A stretch of 64,000 nt of DNA from Agrobacterium vitis (GTDB taxonomy: Bacteria; Pseudomonadota; Alphaproteobacteria; Rhizobiales; Rhizobiaceae). Where the stretch lies: assembly GCF_014926405.1 (NCBI RefSeq), contig NZ_JACXXJ020000005.1, positions 3,723,629-3,787,628 on the forward strand. Reading direction: 5' to 3'. A program made the translations under genes and the position numbers. The notes below the pieces were generated by a model. It saw nothing but the letters and a program-made list of their open reading frames with translations. It was not told the origin of the DNA and did not search any database. Of the stretch, positions 52,904 through 63,636 are shown in pieces. How positions within the stretch are numbered: the first letter of the stretch is position 1; every line of letters starts with the position of its first letter.

Positions 52904-53973
52904 GGCTGCGGCTCCGCCACCGGCGTCCACAACACCTGATCGATCCGCTGCGCACCGGTCGCCAGCAGCACCAGCCGGTCGAAACCGAGCGCGATACCTG
53001 ACGCTTCGGGCATGATGGCCAGCGCTTCCAGAAAATCCTCGTCCAGCGGATAAGTCTCGCCATAGACCCGCTGCTTTTCCGCCATTTCCAGCATGAAGCG
53101 ACGGCGTTGCTCCTGCGGATCGGTCAGTTCGCCAAAGGCATTGGCCAGTTCGACACCGCAGGCATAAAGTTCAAACCGTTCGGCGACACGCGGGTCTTCG
53201 GCCGCAGGCCGGGCAAGGGCGGCTTCCGCCACTGGATAGCGATCGAGAATGGTGGGTCGGTCAAAGCCCAGATGCGGTTCGACTTTTTCAACGATCACCC
53301 GGCTGAATAGATCGGCCCAGCTATCATCTTCGGCGACGCGCATGCCCACCTGCCGTACCTGTGCGGCCAGATGGTCGCGGTCGGTTTCGCCACCGGCAAA
53401 CACGCTGCCCAGAAGATCGATGCCCGCATGGCGCTCGAAAGCGTCCGCAACGCTAAGCCGCTCAAACGGTGCAAAGGGATCGCAAACGCCGCCACGGAAG
53501 GAAAATTGCCGGGTTCCGGTCGTTTCGGCGGCAAGGGCCAGGATGGCGGCGCAATCGTCCATCAGCCGCTCATAGGGTTCTCCGGCGCGATACCATTCCA
53601 GCATGGTGAATTCCGGGTGGTGCAGGGGACCGCGCTCCCGGTTGCGGTAAACATGGGCAAAGCAGGCGATACGAGGCTCACCGGCGGCCAGCAGTTTCTT
53701 GCAGGCAAATTCCGGTGATGTATGCAGGTAAAGAGGATGCGATTTCCCGTCATTGCCGATAGCGCGTGTTGCGAAGGCATGCAGATGCGCCTCATTGCCG
53801 GGCGACACCTGCAAGGTTGCCGTGTCGACCTCCAGGAAGTCGTGACGGCTGAAATAGAGCCGCAGGGCGGCCTGGATGGCATTGCGGCCAAGCAGGAAGG
53901 GGCGGCGGTCGGCATGGACCCGCGGTGTCCACCAGGGAGAGGCGGAGAGGCGCTTTTCGCTCATTCCAGTCAT
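52900..53973 (-). CDS. epmA: EF-P lysine lysyltransferase EpmA (GenX/PoxA)
   Basis: This 357-residue class II LysRS-like catalytic domain lacks the anticodon-binding domain. It has [40 protein letters not shown] (motif 2) and [15 protein letters not shown] (motif 3). It attaches beta-lysine to a lysine of EF-P. It is divergent from efp (162 bp apart) and coupled to epmB. ATG at 53973 is used; a second ATG three codons later is also possible. Confidence 0.95.
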
Positions 53974-54135
53974 TGCACTCTTAATCTTTCGTCCTTGGCC
54001 GGTAATTCGGCTGCAACACGGGCTGGCTATTTCGGCAAATTTGGGTTAGGTGCGCCCCATGCAACGTCACAGCATGTCAAAGGGGCGCCGGGTCGTCCTT
54101 TACGATGTGTGTTTGAGAGATACAAGGAATTCCGA

Positions 54136-54705
54136 ATGGTCAAGGTCATCGCCTCTTCGGTCCGCAAGGGCAATGTTCTCGAAGTCGACGGCAAGCTCTA
54201 TGTCGTGCTTACCGCGCAAAACTTCCATCCCGGCAAAGGCACGCCGGTGACCCAGATCGACATGCGCCGCATTGTTGACGGCGTGAAAGTGTCGGAACGC
54301 TGGCGCACGACCGAGCAGGTGGAGCGCGCTTTCGTCGAAGACGTCAACCACCAGTTCCTCTACGAGGATGGTGAGGGCTTCCACTTCATGAACCCGGAAA
54401 ACTACGACCAGATCGTCGTGGATGTCGAGACCATGGGCGACCAGAAGGCCTATCTCCAGGAAGGCATGACCTGCGTTATCTCCATGTATGAAGGTGTTGC
54501 GCTGGCGCTTGACCTGCCGCGCCATGTGACGCTGGAAATCATGGAAACCGAACCGGTCGTCAAAGGCCAGACGGCATCCTCGTCCTATAAGCCTGCGATG
54601 CTTTCCAATGGCATCCGCACCCTGGTACCGCCGCATATCAATGCCGGAACCCGCGTGGTGATTGCCACTGAAGACAACTCCTATGTTGAGCGTGCCAAGG
54701 ACTGA
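54136..54705 (+). CDS. efp: translation elongation factor P
   Basis: This 189-residue three-domain factor relieves ribosome stalling at polyproline. The modification site is Lys34 in [10 protein letters not shown], and the C-terminal domain has [20 protein letters not shown]. The frame is open far upstream, but the ATG at 54136 gives the conserved N-terminus [16 protein letters not shown]. Presence of Lys34 with epmA and epmB nearby shows that the beta-lysylation branch is used. A terminator follows at 54762. Confidence 0.97.
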
Positions 54706-54761
54706 TGTCCGGCACTCCGGCGCCTTCATCTGTCGTTTCTGGCTGATGTTTGATTAAGGAA

Positions 54762-54794
54762 AAGCCCGGTTCGTTTTCGCGAGCCGGGCTTTTT
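54762..54794 (+). terminator. efp terminator
   Basis: Stem AAGCCCGG / CCGGGCTT with a 14-base loop that itself pairs partly is followed by four more T residues. Confidence 0.85.
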
Positions 54795-54872
54795 GCTGTT
54801 ATGCGGGAACTTTAAAGACGCTTATGTTCAGCGCTGTCGGCAATACGCAATGCAAACAAAGTGACCATCAAT

Positions 54873-54906
54873 AAAAAACGCCCGGCGATCAGGATCGCCG
54901 GGCGTT
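54873..54906 (-). terminator. terminator of the efflux operon
   Basis: A 14-bp perfect stem (AACGCCCGGCGATC / GATCGCCGGGCGTT) with a 2-base loop carries a U-run on the minus strand (complement of 54873-54878). It lies 20 bp after the outer membrane channel gene. Confidence 0.9.
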
Positions 54907-54925
54907 TGCATGAGAAGTCTGGTGT

Positions 54926-56377
54926 TTACTTGGCTTTGGCAAGCGCTGGCGGGATATCCGCAGGCTTGACAGTGGCTTCAATAGCCTGGGCCTTGCCATT
55001 AAAATTATAACCGCCGCCAATGGCCACATTCAGTGTCACATAGTCATTGGCCATTTGCTGGATCGACTCGGCAAGGCTTGCCTGAGCGGTGGTCAACTCA
55101 CGCTGCGCATCCAGGACATCGAGCAGGGACGACGCGCCGTCCTTATAGGATGCGGTCGAAAGTTCGAGCGCTTCCTTATAGGACTTTACATAGGCGCGAT
55201 TGGCTGCAACGGCGCGAGCATCGCGGTTATAGGCAGCAAGCGCGCTTTCAACGTCTTCGACGCCGTTCAGCACAGTCTGCTTCCAGGCCAGGTATTTTTC
55301 ACGAGCGACCGACTGGGCGTTCTTGACATTGGCACGCAGCGTGCCGCCATCGAAAATCGGCAGGTTGAGTGACGGGCCAAAGGACCAGGTATTGGCTGTG
55401 CCATGGGTGTTGGAATGCACATAGGACGGCGAAATCGAGCCGCTGAGCGTGATCGAAGGCAGCAACTGCGCCTGCGCATTGCCGATGTCGTAAACGGCGG
55501 CGGCCAGATCGCGTTCGGCCTTGCGAATGTCAGGACGGTTGCGGATCAGATCAGCCGGAATTCCCGACAGAACCACACGACGGGCAACCGGCTGAGGAGC
55601 ATGCTTCTTCAGATCGTTGATGAGCGTCGAGGCCGGAAGGCCAAGAAGCGTCGAGATGTGATAGGCATTGCTATAGAAATTGGCTTCGAAACCGGGAATA
55701 TCCGCCAGCTGCGAGTTGACCAGACCTTCGGACTGCACGACGTCGAGGCGCGAAGCTGCACCGGCCTCAAGCTGCAGCTTGGTCAGCGCAAGGGTTTCGC
55801 GGCGAGATTTGACGGCTTCGTTGGCGATTGCGATTCGAGCCTGATAGTAGCGGGCATCGATATAGGCTGTTGCCAGATCGGAAAGATAGGTCAGGCGAGA
55901 GGTATCGACGCTGGCATAGGCGGCATCAAGCGATGCAGTAGCGCTCTGCTTGGCGCGGCGATATTGACCCCAGAGATCGAGAAGCCAGGACGCGGAAAGC
56001 TCGCCTTTGGATTCCCAGGCCCGAGGCTGAGAATTATAGCCGCCATTGGTCTGGCTGCCGCTTTCGCTTGCCGTACCTGTCAGGCTAGGCAGGCCGCCGG
56101 CAGATGAGGTGACGACGGTCGCGCGCGCCTGCTCGATCCGCTCCAGTGCCTGCAGAACATCGAGATTCTGGTTGACGCCCTGGTTGATCAGCGTGTTGAG
56201 GCGCGCATCGTTGAACGCCGTCCACCACTGAACTGTGGTCGTGTCTTGCGCAGACTTCGTGCCGCCCTCAGTAAACTTGGCAGGAAGTGCGGTTTGTGGC
56301 GGGCTGTGCTCGGGCCCCATCACGCAACCTGACAGAAGCAGCATTGCAAAGGGCGCAGCTAAGCGTACGGAGACCAT
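54926..56377 (-). CDS. RND efflux outer membrane channel lipoprotein (NodT/OprM family)
   Basis: This 483-residue protein has a lipoprotein signal with lipobox LLLSGC (cysteine at 17) and two outer membrane efflux (TolC-like) repeats. Visible family stretches are VQWWTAFNDARLNTLINQGV and IRNRPDIRKAERDLAAAVYD, the latter typical of NodT/OprM. It forms the exit duct for the pump and adaptor encoded upstream. Gene order adaptor-pump-channel resembles ameABC of Agrobacterium. A hairpin at 56451 separates it from the pump gene. Confidence 0.92.
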   Translation of the reverse strand: MVSVRLAAPFAMLLLSGCVMGPEHSPPQTALPAKFTEGGTKSAQDTTTVQWWTAFNDARLNTLINQGVNQNLDVLQALERIEQARATVVTSSAGGLPSLTGTASESGSQTNGGYNSQPRAWESKGELSASWLLDLWGQYRRAKQSATASLDAAYASVDTSRLTYLSDLATAYIDARYYQARIAIANEAVKSRRETLALTKLQLEAGAASRLDVVQSEGLVNSQLADIPGFEANFYSNAYHISTLLGLPASTLINDLKKHAPQPVARRVVLSGIPADLIRNRPDIRKAERDLAAAVYDIGNAQAQLLPSITLSGSISPSYVHSNTHGTANTWSFGPSLNLPIFDGGTLRANVKNAQSVAREKYLAWKQTVLNGVEDVESALAAYNRDARAVAANRAYVKSYKEALELSTASYKDGASSLLDVLDAQRELTTAQASLAESIQQMANDYVTLNVAIGGGYNFNGKAQAIEATVKPADIPPALAKAK

Positions 56378-56450
56378 CTATTCTATCCCTGTTTCAATCC
56401 GAAGGCGCGCCGAGCAAGCAATGGGCCGCGACCGCCACAATCTCGAAAAT

Positions 56451-56473
56451 GCCGCGCTTTTATTGGGCGCGGC
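56451..56473 (-). other. hairpin between pump and channel genes
   Basis: A 7-bp GC stem GCCGCGC / GCGCGGC with a 9-base loop; on the minus strand ATTTTC follows. It is a possible weak terminator or attenuator before the channel gene. Confidence 0.45.
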
Positions 56474-56487
56474 AACTGTTTCTTAAC

Positions 56488-59400
56488 CTATCGTTTCTGC
56501 TCAGCTTGTAACAGCTCTTCTTTGGCTTTTGCACGGTTTGAAGCACGTCTGACAATGACAAAAAAGGATGGAACAAAGAAAATTCCGAGCAGTGTTGCAG
56601 AAAGCATACCACCGAGTACGCCGATGCCGATTGCATTCTGCGCTGCAGAGCCCGCGCCAGTGGCAATTGCCAGCGGAACGACACCAAGAATGAAGGCGAG
56701 TGATGTCATGATGATCGGCCGAAGACGGAGTCTTGCCGCCTCCAGGGTCGCATCCATCAGGCTCAATCCGTGTTCCTGCCGCTCCTTGGCAAACTCGACA
56801 ATCAGAATGGCGTTCTTTGCCGCCAGTCCGATTGTGGTGAGCAGCCCGACCTTGAAGTAGACATCGTTGTCCTGCCCCATCAAAGTTGCTGCCGCAACGG
56901 CGCCAAGAACACCGATCGGCACGGCCATGATCACCGAGAACGGGATCGACCAGCTTTCGTAGAGTGCCGACAGGCATAGGAAGACGATCAACACCGACAA
57001 GGCGTAGAGCAAGGGCGCCTGCGAGCCTGACAGTCTTTCCTGATAGGAGATGCCCTGCCAAGCGACGGTGTAGCCGCCTTCCATCTTGGAAACCAGACGT
57101 TCTACTTCATTCATTGCGTCGCCGGAGCTGACGCCGGGTGCCGCAGAACCGTCGAGCGAGAAGGCGGTGACAGCGTTGAAAGCCGAAATCGAAGGAAGCC
57201 CGTTGACCCATTTTGCGTCCGTGAACGATGAGAAGGGGACCATCTCATTGCTCGAATTGCGGGCATCCCAATATTTTATGTCCTCGGCCTGCATGCGGTA
57301 GGGTGCATCGGCCTGGACATAGACCTTCTTGATCTTGTTGTTCAGCGTGAAGTCATTGACATTGGTGCCGGCGAAAATGGTCGTCAGCATTGAGTTGGCG
57401 TCGGAAATCGTCACGCCCATGGCGCTCAGTTTTTCCTGGTCGAGAATAAGCTTGACCTGACTTTCCTCATCGCGGTCGTTCGGGCGCATGGCGGTGATAA
57501 CGCCGCTGCTATTGGCCTGCGCCAGCAGTTGTTTCGCAGCGATAGACAGCGCTTCCGAGCCGTGGTTCCCGTTATCGACGAGATACAAGGAAAAACCGCT
57601 GGAATTGCCCATGCCCTGAATGGCCGGTGGCAGAATCGGAAAGACCTGCGCTTCACGAATGGTCATGAAATAACCCATCGCTCGCTGGACGATGGCACTT
57701 GCGGCCATATCCGGCTTCTTGCGCAGGTCGAAATCCTTCAGCTTGGCGAAAACCAGGCCATAGTTCTGGCCGCTTCCGTTGAAGCTGAAACCATTGACGG
57801 CGAAAACCGAATCGACAACGCTGCTTTCCTTGTCGAGCAGGTAATCTTCAACTTTTTTCATCACTTCGCCGGTCTGCGCCGAGGTCGAGCCATTTGGAAG
57901 CTGGACGATCGTCATCAGCACACCCTGGTCTTCCTGCGGAAGGAAGGAGGAGGGCAGGCGCAGGAACAGCCAGGCGCAACCGCCGACCAGTACCGCGAAT
58001 ATCAACAGAAGCCGGAGCGGGCGCCTCAGCAGATGACCAATGGACCAGACGTAGCCATTGGTCGTGCGGTCGAAATTGCGATTGAACCACGCGGCTGGAC
58101 CGGTCGTCTTCCTATGACTCTTGTCTATCGGTTTCAGTATCGTCGCGCAAAGCGCAGGTGTCAGGACCAGTGCGACAACTGCTGAAAGCAGCATCGCCGA
58201 AATGATGGTGACCGAAAACTGACGATAGATAATGCCGGTCGAGCCACCGAAAAACGCCATGGGAACGAACACGGCCGTCAGCACCAGGGCGATGCCGACG
58301 ATGGCGCCAGTGATTTCACCCATGGATTTCTGGGTCGCCTCCAGGGGGGCAGGCCCTCTTCGGTCATGATGCGTTCGACATTTTCCACCACGACGATGGC
58401 ATCATCGACGAGAAGGCCGATGGCAAGCACCATGGCGAACATGGTCAGTGTGTTGATCGAATATCCCGTCAGCGCCAGAATGCCAAACGTACCAAGCAAA
58501 ACGACAGGCACGGCGATCATCGGAATGAATGTCGCCCGCAGGTTCTGTAGGAAGATCAACAAGACAAAGAAGACGAGGACGATGGCTTCAATCAGCGTAT
58601 GAACGACCTTTTCGATCGAAAGTGATACGAAAGGCGTTGTGTCGTAAGGATAGATGATGCTGACATTCTGAGGCAATGCCGGAGCGATCTGCGCCAGCTT
58701 GGCCTTCACACGCGACGCCGTATCGAGAGCATTCGCTCCCGTTGCAAGATTAACCGCGAAGCCGGATGCCGCCTGACGGTTCGACCGCGAGGTGGAGGTG
58801 TAGCTTTCCTGGCCGATTTCAACCCGGGCCACATCGCTCAAGCGGACATTGGCACCGCTGGTATCGACCTTCAGGATGATCCGCTCAAAGTCCGACACAG
58901 TGGTCAGCTGGCTCTGAGCTGTCATCGTGACGTTGATTTGCTGTCCTTCCACGGCAGGAAGACCGCCGACCGAGCCAACCGAAATCTGGGTATTCTGTGC
59001 TTCAATGGCTGAGGTGACATCCGCAGGTGTCAGCTGAAACTTGCGCAATTTGAACGGATCAAGCCAGACGCGCATGGCAAAGGCGGAGCCGAATGCATTG
59101 ATATTGCCGACGCCTTCCAGGCGTTTCACCTGGTCTTCAATCTGGGCGGAAAAGATATCGCCGAGGTCCGCCGATGTGCGCTTGCCATCCGTGGAGACGA
59201 GGGCACCGACCAACAGAATACTGGAAGTCGATTTCGTCACTTCGATGCCGAGATTCTGCACCACGGACGGTAATTGCGATTCCACCAGTTGCAGCTTGTT
59301 CTGGACCTGGACCTGAGCCATGTCCGGATCGATGCTGTTGTCGAATGTCAACGTGATGGATGACGATCCAGACGTCGATGAAGAGGTCATATATGTCAGG

Positions 59401-59621
59401 CCATCCAGCCCTGTCATTCCGTCTTCAATGATCTGAGTAACGGTCTTCTTGACGGTATCGGCGCTGGCACCTGTATAAGTGGCGCTGATTTTTACGGATG
59501 GTGGTGCGATTTCCGGGTACTGCGAAATCGACAGGCTGGTGATAGCCAGCCCGCCGCCAAGCATGATCACGATCGCGATCACCCAGGCGAAAATCGGTCG
59601 CCGTATGAAGAATTTTGACAT
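56488..59621 (-). pseudogene. RND multidrug efflux pump (AcrB/MexF-type), frameshifted
   Basis: Two overlapping frames together make one complete RND pump. The N-terminal part (58278-59621) starts MSKFFIRRPIFAWVIAIVIM and includes the proton-relay pair in LAIGLLVDDAIVVVENVER. It then changes after EEGLPP into unrelated residues. The next frame (to 56488) resumes MGEITGAIVGIALVLTAVFV and runs to the normal end with VGLLTTIGLAAKNAILIVEF. The break is at a run of six G (58344-58349 on plus); seven would restore the frame and give about 1044 residues, the normal length. Either a real loss or switch of function, or a sequencing slip. Confidence 0.88.
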
Positions 59622-59665
59622 GAGTTAATTCCTGATCACGATGTTGCAGGAGATGTCCTTTGACA

Positions 59666-60901
59666 TCATGATTTCGGTGCTTCCGTTGCAGTTTTGCCTG
59701 CTGCTGGCGCAATAACAAAGCCCTTAGAGTCGATTTCCGATGGGACCGGCTTGACCGTGGCGTTGTCGGTGATCGACTGGAAGCCATCGAGGATCAATTG
59801 GTCGCCTTCCTTGATGCCGTCATTGACCAGCCAGTTGTTGCCAGACAGCTTGCTGCTGCGGAATGTCCGGGTCTCAACTTTGTTGTCTGCGTTTACGAAT
59901 TTGGCGGTCAGGTCGCCATTGGCATTGCGGCTGGCGGCGCGTTGAGGAATGAGATAACCGTCTTCTTCGCCAACGGTGATCGTAGCGCGGACATACATGC
60001 CGGGCAGGATGAGATTGTCAGGATTATCGAACAATGCACGAATGGTCACTGTTCCGGTTGAGGTGCTGACCGCCATTTCGGACATGTCGATCTTGCCGAC
60101 ATGCGGATAGTCAGTGCCGTCCTCCATCGTCAGCCGGATATCGGTCGTCTCGGCATCCGCCTTGTTGCCGTTGCGCTTGAGATTGCTGGCGGCGATGGCG
60201 GCGCGCAGGCGCAGAAGATTAACGCTGGATTCGTTCAAGGAGATATAGATCGGATTGATCTGCCGCAGAGTCATCAACGATTCTGTCTGGCTGGCCGTGA
60301 CCACGTTGCCGATCGAATAATTGGTTGCCGACGTGACACCATCGAAAGGCGCCTTTACGGATGTCAGATCCAGATTGATCTGCGCGGTTTGAAGAGAAGC
60401 GCGCGATTCAGACACGGATGCCTTTGCCTGGAGCAGCGTCGTTTGGGCATCTTCATATTCTTTTTGCGATGCACCGGTATTGGCCAGACGCTCATAGCGC
60501 TGAAGATTTGCCTGGGCAGCTGGTACGCTCGCCTCAGACTTTTCCAAGGTCGCCTTGGCTTCATCCAATGAAGCCCTATAGGTATCCTCGTCGATCTTGT
60601 AGAGCAGATCGCCAGCCTTGACGAAGCTGCCTTCCTTGAAGGCGATTTCCTTGATCACGCCGCCGACCCGTGGACGAATGTCAGCGGATTGGAAAGCTTC
60701 TGCACGGCCCGACAATATGGTCGTCAGCGGTGCGGTGGATTTTTTAATCGCGAGAACGCTGACTGGGCTTGGTGGTCTTTCGCCTCCGGGACCCCCTGGT
60801 CCTCCCGGGCCGCCGGCTTGCTTTTTCCCGTCATCGCTGCATCCGCTCAGCGCAATCGCCGCCACGAGAATAATGGATGACAGGGTGAGATGTCTGGCCA
60901 T
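59666..60901 (-). CDS. RND efflux periplasmic adaptor (membrane fusion) lipoprotein
   Basis: This 411-residue adaptor has a lipoprotein signal (IALSGC, cysteine at 21), a Gly-Pro-Gly rich linker (GGPGGPGGPGGERPP), and a lipoyl/hairpin core (IRPRVGGVIKEIAFKEGSFV, coiled coil about 105-175). Beta-barrel and membrane-proximal domains follow. It bridges the pump and the outer channel. It starts the operon; a TetR gene lies upstream on the same strand with a 172-bp gap that should hold promoter and operator. Confidence 0.93.
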   Translation of the reverse strand: MARHLTLSSIILVAAIALSGCSDDGKKQAGGPGGPGGPGGERPPSPVSVLAIKKSTAPLTTILSGRAEAFQSADIRPRVGGVIKEIAFKEGSFVKAGDLLYKIDEDTYRASLDEAKATLEKSEASVPAAQANLQRYERLANTGASQKEYEDAQTTLLQAKASVSESRASLQTAQINLDLTSVKAPFDGVTSATNYSIGNVVTASQTESLMTLRQINPIYISLNESSVNLLRLRAAIAASNLKRNGNKADAETTDIRLTMEDGTDYPHVGKIDMSEMAVSTSTGTVTIRALFDNPDNLILPGMYVRATITVGEEDGYLIPQRAASRNANGDLTAKFVNADNKVETRTFRSSKLSGNNWLVNDGIKEGDQLILDGFQSITDNATVKPVPSEIDSKGFVIAPAAGKTATEAPKS

Positions 60902-61073
60902 GCGCAGATCCTAATTTCCGAGATAGTCTTGTTCTGACAGTTTCAGTAAAAGAAAATGATCACAAGACAATAACATTCCGTAACCGCTCTATCGACCGAT
61001 GTTTTTTGCGCTATGGCATCAAGGACACGGCTCGCCTACAAACGGCTTATCTTGTGACGTAAATTAACAACCG

Positions 61074-61742
61074 TCACTTTGCAAGTGGATTTTGCAGTGC
61101 GGTAGTCACCAGGCCAATCAGATCCCGGCAGCGAATATGGAGAATCTCGGGCTTTTCCCGCGTGATTGAAAGTGGATGGATAACCCCTTCCAAAGCGGTG
61201 GCAATGACGGATGCAGTATGATGCGGATCGGTTACGAAAAAGTCGCCCGTCGCCACGCCTTCAAGGACGATTTTTTCGAAAATTGCGCAAATCTTTTCCC
61301 TGTAGAGGTCGGCGGCGGTGAGTTCCAGATCGGTGGTCAGCACGATCATTTTGAACAAGTGCGGATTGTCGCAAACGTCCTGCAGCAGTTTAGTCAGCAG
61401 CCGCTCGGCGATCTGCAGCAACTTCATCTGTGGTGAAGAAAGCATTTCCAGGTCAGCGAGCCCGGCCATTAGTTTTTCGAGATGGGCTGTCGCGATCGCA
61501 TCGACCAGCGCGGTTTTGGAATGAAAATGCTTGAATACATTGGCCGGAGACATTTCCAGCTCTGCTGCGATATCCGCCATCGCCACCTGTTGGTACCCGC
61601 GCTGGCGAAACAGTTCCTCCGCCGCCCGCAGGATTTCCTGGCGCGTTTCGGCCGCCGGACGACGTGACCTGCGCGGGCGGCATGGTTCCCGCTTGCCAGC
61701 GCTTCGTCCGGTGGGCTTGCCTGTGGTTTTTGGCGCTGTCAT
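61074..61742 (-). CDS. TetR family transcriptional regulator of efflux
   Basis: This 222-residue protein has a basic N-terminal tail and a TetR helix-turn-helix (about 33-80, IAAELEMSPANVFKHFHSKT). The C-terminal ligand domain (TetR_C) ends LVTTALQNPLAK. It lies just upstream of the efflux operon on the same strand and is the likely repressor of it. The gene begins 5 bp after purC, so some read-through transcription is possible. An inverted repeat GTGACG-N12-CGTCAC overlaps its stop (61054-61077). Confidence 0.88.
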   Translation of the reverse strand: MTAPKTTGKPTGRSAGKREPCRPRRSRRPAAETRQEILRAAEELFRQRGYQQVAMADIAAELEMSPANVFKHFHSKTALVDAIATAHLEKLMAGLADLEMLSSPQMKLLQIAERLLTKLLQDVCDNPHLFKMIVLTTDLELTAADLYREKICAIFEKIVLEGVATGDFFVTDPHHTASVIATALEGVIHPLSITREKPEILHIRCRDLIGLVTTALQNPLAK

Positions 61743-61747
61743 GATCG

Positions 61748-62698
61748 TTAGCGCCGGTCGAGATAGGAGAAGAGATTTGCTTTCACGCGATCAAAGGGCG
61801 TTTCACCGGAATCATCAGCCTGGAACGTCAATCCTGTAATGGCCTCATAGGCCTGGATATACACTTTGGAGGTTGCCTCGACCAAGTCCTGTGGAATTTC
61901 TGGAATGTCGTCCTTATACGGATCGCATCGTTCCGCCACCCATGACCGTACGAAGTCCTTGTCGAAGCTTGCCGGCCGGGTTCCCTGGGCGAAGGCCTGT
62001 TCATAAGTCTCAGCAATCCAGTAACGGCTACTGTCTGGCGTGTGAATTTCATCAGCCAGAAGGATGTTCCCGGCCTCGTCTGTGCCGAATTCATATTTGG
62101 TATCGACGAGAATAAGGCCGCGCTCGGCCGCCTTCTGTTGGCCGCGAGCGAAAAGAGCCAGCGCGTATTGGGAAAGCTGCTGCCATTGATCAGGCGTCAA
62201 CAGGCCGTTATCGATAATTTCTGCGGGTGTGAGCGGTGCATCGTGACCACCGTCGAATTCCTTGCTGGTCGGTGTAATGATCGCCTGCGGCAGTTTCTGA
62301 TTGTCACGCATGCCGTCTGGCAATGTCATGCCATACATCGTTCGCTGCCCCTTCTTATAAAGCGTCAGGATCGACGTTCCGGTCGTGCCGGCCAGATAGC
62401 CGCGCACCACCACTTCCACGGGGAGGATCGTCAGGCGCTTGCCGATGACAATGGCAGGGTCGGGATAGGCAATGACATGGTTGGGGCAAATATCGGCGGT
62501 CTGTTCAAACCAGTAGCGCGCCGTCTGCGTCAGGACCTGACCTTTATAAGGGATGCAAGCCAGGATACGGTCGAAAGCGCTCAAACGATCTGTCGATATA
62601 ATGATACGGCTGCCATCGGGCAGATCGTAATTTTCTCTGACCTTGCCGCGATAATAGTTGGGAAGCTCGGGAAAAAAAGCTTCTTTCAAAATGCGCAT
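61748..62698 (-). CDS. purC: phosphoribosylaminoimidazole-succinocarboxamide synthase PurC
   Basis: This 316-residue purine enzyme joins aspartate to CAIR with ATP. Diagnostic stretches are [39 protein letters not shown] and [12 protein letters not shown]. It is the longer PurC type, closer in length to yeast Ade1 than to the about 240-residue E. coli enzyme. Rhizobial genomes usually carry a short PurC in the pur cluster too, so this may be a second copy. It is followed at once by the TetR gene. Confidence 0.95.
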   Translation of the reverse strand: MRILKEAFFPELPNYYRGKVRENYDLPDGSRIIISTDRLSAFDRILACIPYKGQVLTQTARYWFEQTADICPNHVIAYPDPAIVIGKRLTILPVEVVVRGYLAGTTGTSILTLYKKGQRTMYGMTLPDGMRDNQKLPQAIITPTSKEFDGGHDAPLTPAEIIDNGLLTPDQWQQLSQYALALFARGQQKAAERGLILVDTKYEFGTDEAGNILLADEIHTPDSSRYWIAETYEQAFAQGTRPASFDKDFVRSWVAERCDPYKDDIPEIPQDLVEATSKVYIQAYEAITGLTFQADDSGETPFDRVKANLFSYLDRR

Positions 62699-62855
62699 CG
62701 CTTGGCCCCTTTATGTCGCTGCCATCTCGCGTTGGTGATCTGGTTCAAGCGCGTAAGTCAATTTTATTGCTCAAACACGTCATAAACATTCCAACCGGCT
62801 GCTCTCTACATGATGCAGTCCTAGCGCGCCTAACCCATCGCGGTGGGATTTTCAA

Positions 62856-62888
62856 AGAAAAAAGCGCGCGGCCATCGCACGCGCGCTT
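62856..62888 (-). terminator. terminator of the cbiM-like gene
   Basis: A 9-bp stem AAGCGCGCG / CGCGCGCTT with a 9-base loop and a U-run on the minus strand, 25 bp after the permease stop. Confidence 0.85.
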
Positions 62889-62913
62889 CCCATTCTCTTA
62901 AACTGCGCTGATC

Positions 62914-63567
62914 TCAGGCAAAGGTCAAACGGTCGATCTCGGTGATCTGGCTGGTCACGCGAAGGTGCCGTATCCGCCGTACGGCGAGGACGATGATAAA
63001 CGTGATGCATGCCTCAATGGCAAATACCGGTGCATAAGCAATGACCCAGCGTCCCCAATTGGCAAAGGCAAGCCCGTCGTTAGAAATAGCCAGCCAGAAA
63101 CCGACCATGGCCGACACCCCGGCATAATAGGTGGCATCCAGCCCCAATACTCTGGCGAGATTGAAGCGCTTGCCGATTTCGCCGGAAAAAAGACGCTTCC
63201 CAAGGGTATAATGCACCACCATCATCGGCAGCATCAGCGACAGGGCATTGACGCCGAGATGAGGAATATCCCCCGGCTCGAATAGAAATGCCTGTAAGAC
63301 GAGGCCAAGCGCAAAGCCCAGCATGGCGGGCGTAAAGCCGAAGAGAAGATAAATGGTGGTCGCACCGATCAGGTGCAATTCCGATGGCCCGACTGGCAGA
63401 TGCCAGACCTGCATCATGATTGAGAAAGCAATGGCGGCAAGCGCCGTCTTCGGGAGCATCAGGGGATGACGCCAAAGTGCAGGGAGTTGAGAGGCAACCA
63501 GCGACAGCGCTGCGGCATTGGCAAGCGCCACCCTGGCCGGATCGATAATGCCGACTTCTATATGCAT
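62914..63567 (-). CDS. CbiM-type energy-coupling factor metal permease
   Basis: This 217-residue membrane protein of the CbiM family has about six to seven helices. It begins MHIEVGIIDP, with the N-terminal Met-His that binds Co or Ni in CbiM/NikM, and has VGPSELHLIGATTIYLLFGF in the middle with further metal-liganding histidine. It probably takes up cobalt for vitamin B12 synthesis. No CbiN, CbiQ or CbiO gene lies beside it in the window. A cobalamin riboswitch lies in its leader. Confidence 0.87.
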   Translation of the reverse strand: MHIEVGIIDPARVALANAAALSLVASQLPALWRHPLMLPKTALAAIAFSIMMQVWHLPVGPSELHLIGATTIYLLFGFTPAMLGFALGLVLQAFLFEPGDIPHLGVNALSLMLPMMVVHYTLGKRLFSGEIGKRFNLARVLGLDATYYAGVSAMVGFWLAISNDGLAFANWGRWVIAYAPVFAIEACITFIIVLAVRRIRHLRVTSQITEIDRLTFA

Positions 63568-63636
63568 GTGACAAAGTCCTTTCTTCCGCGCCCTCCGCGC
63601 GGTGATGGTGAGAACCGCTTTCGCGGCATGCGTATC

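Noticed and set aside
53722..54135. N-terminal extension of the EF-P frame
   Set aside because: The extension is antisense to epmA; the conserved EF-P N-terminus begins at 54136.
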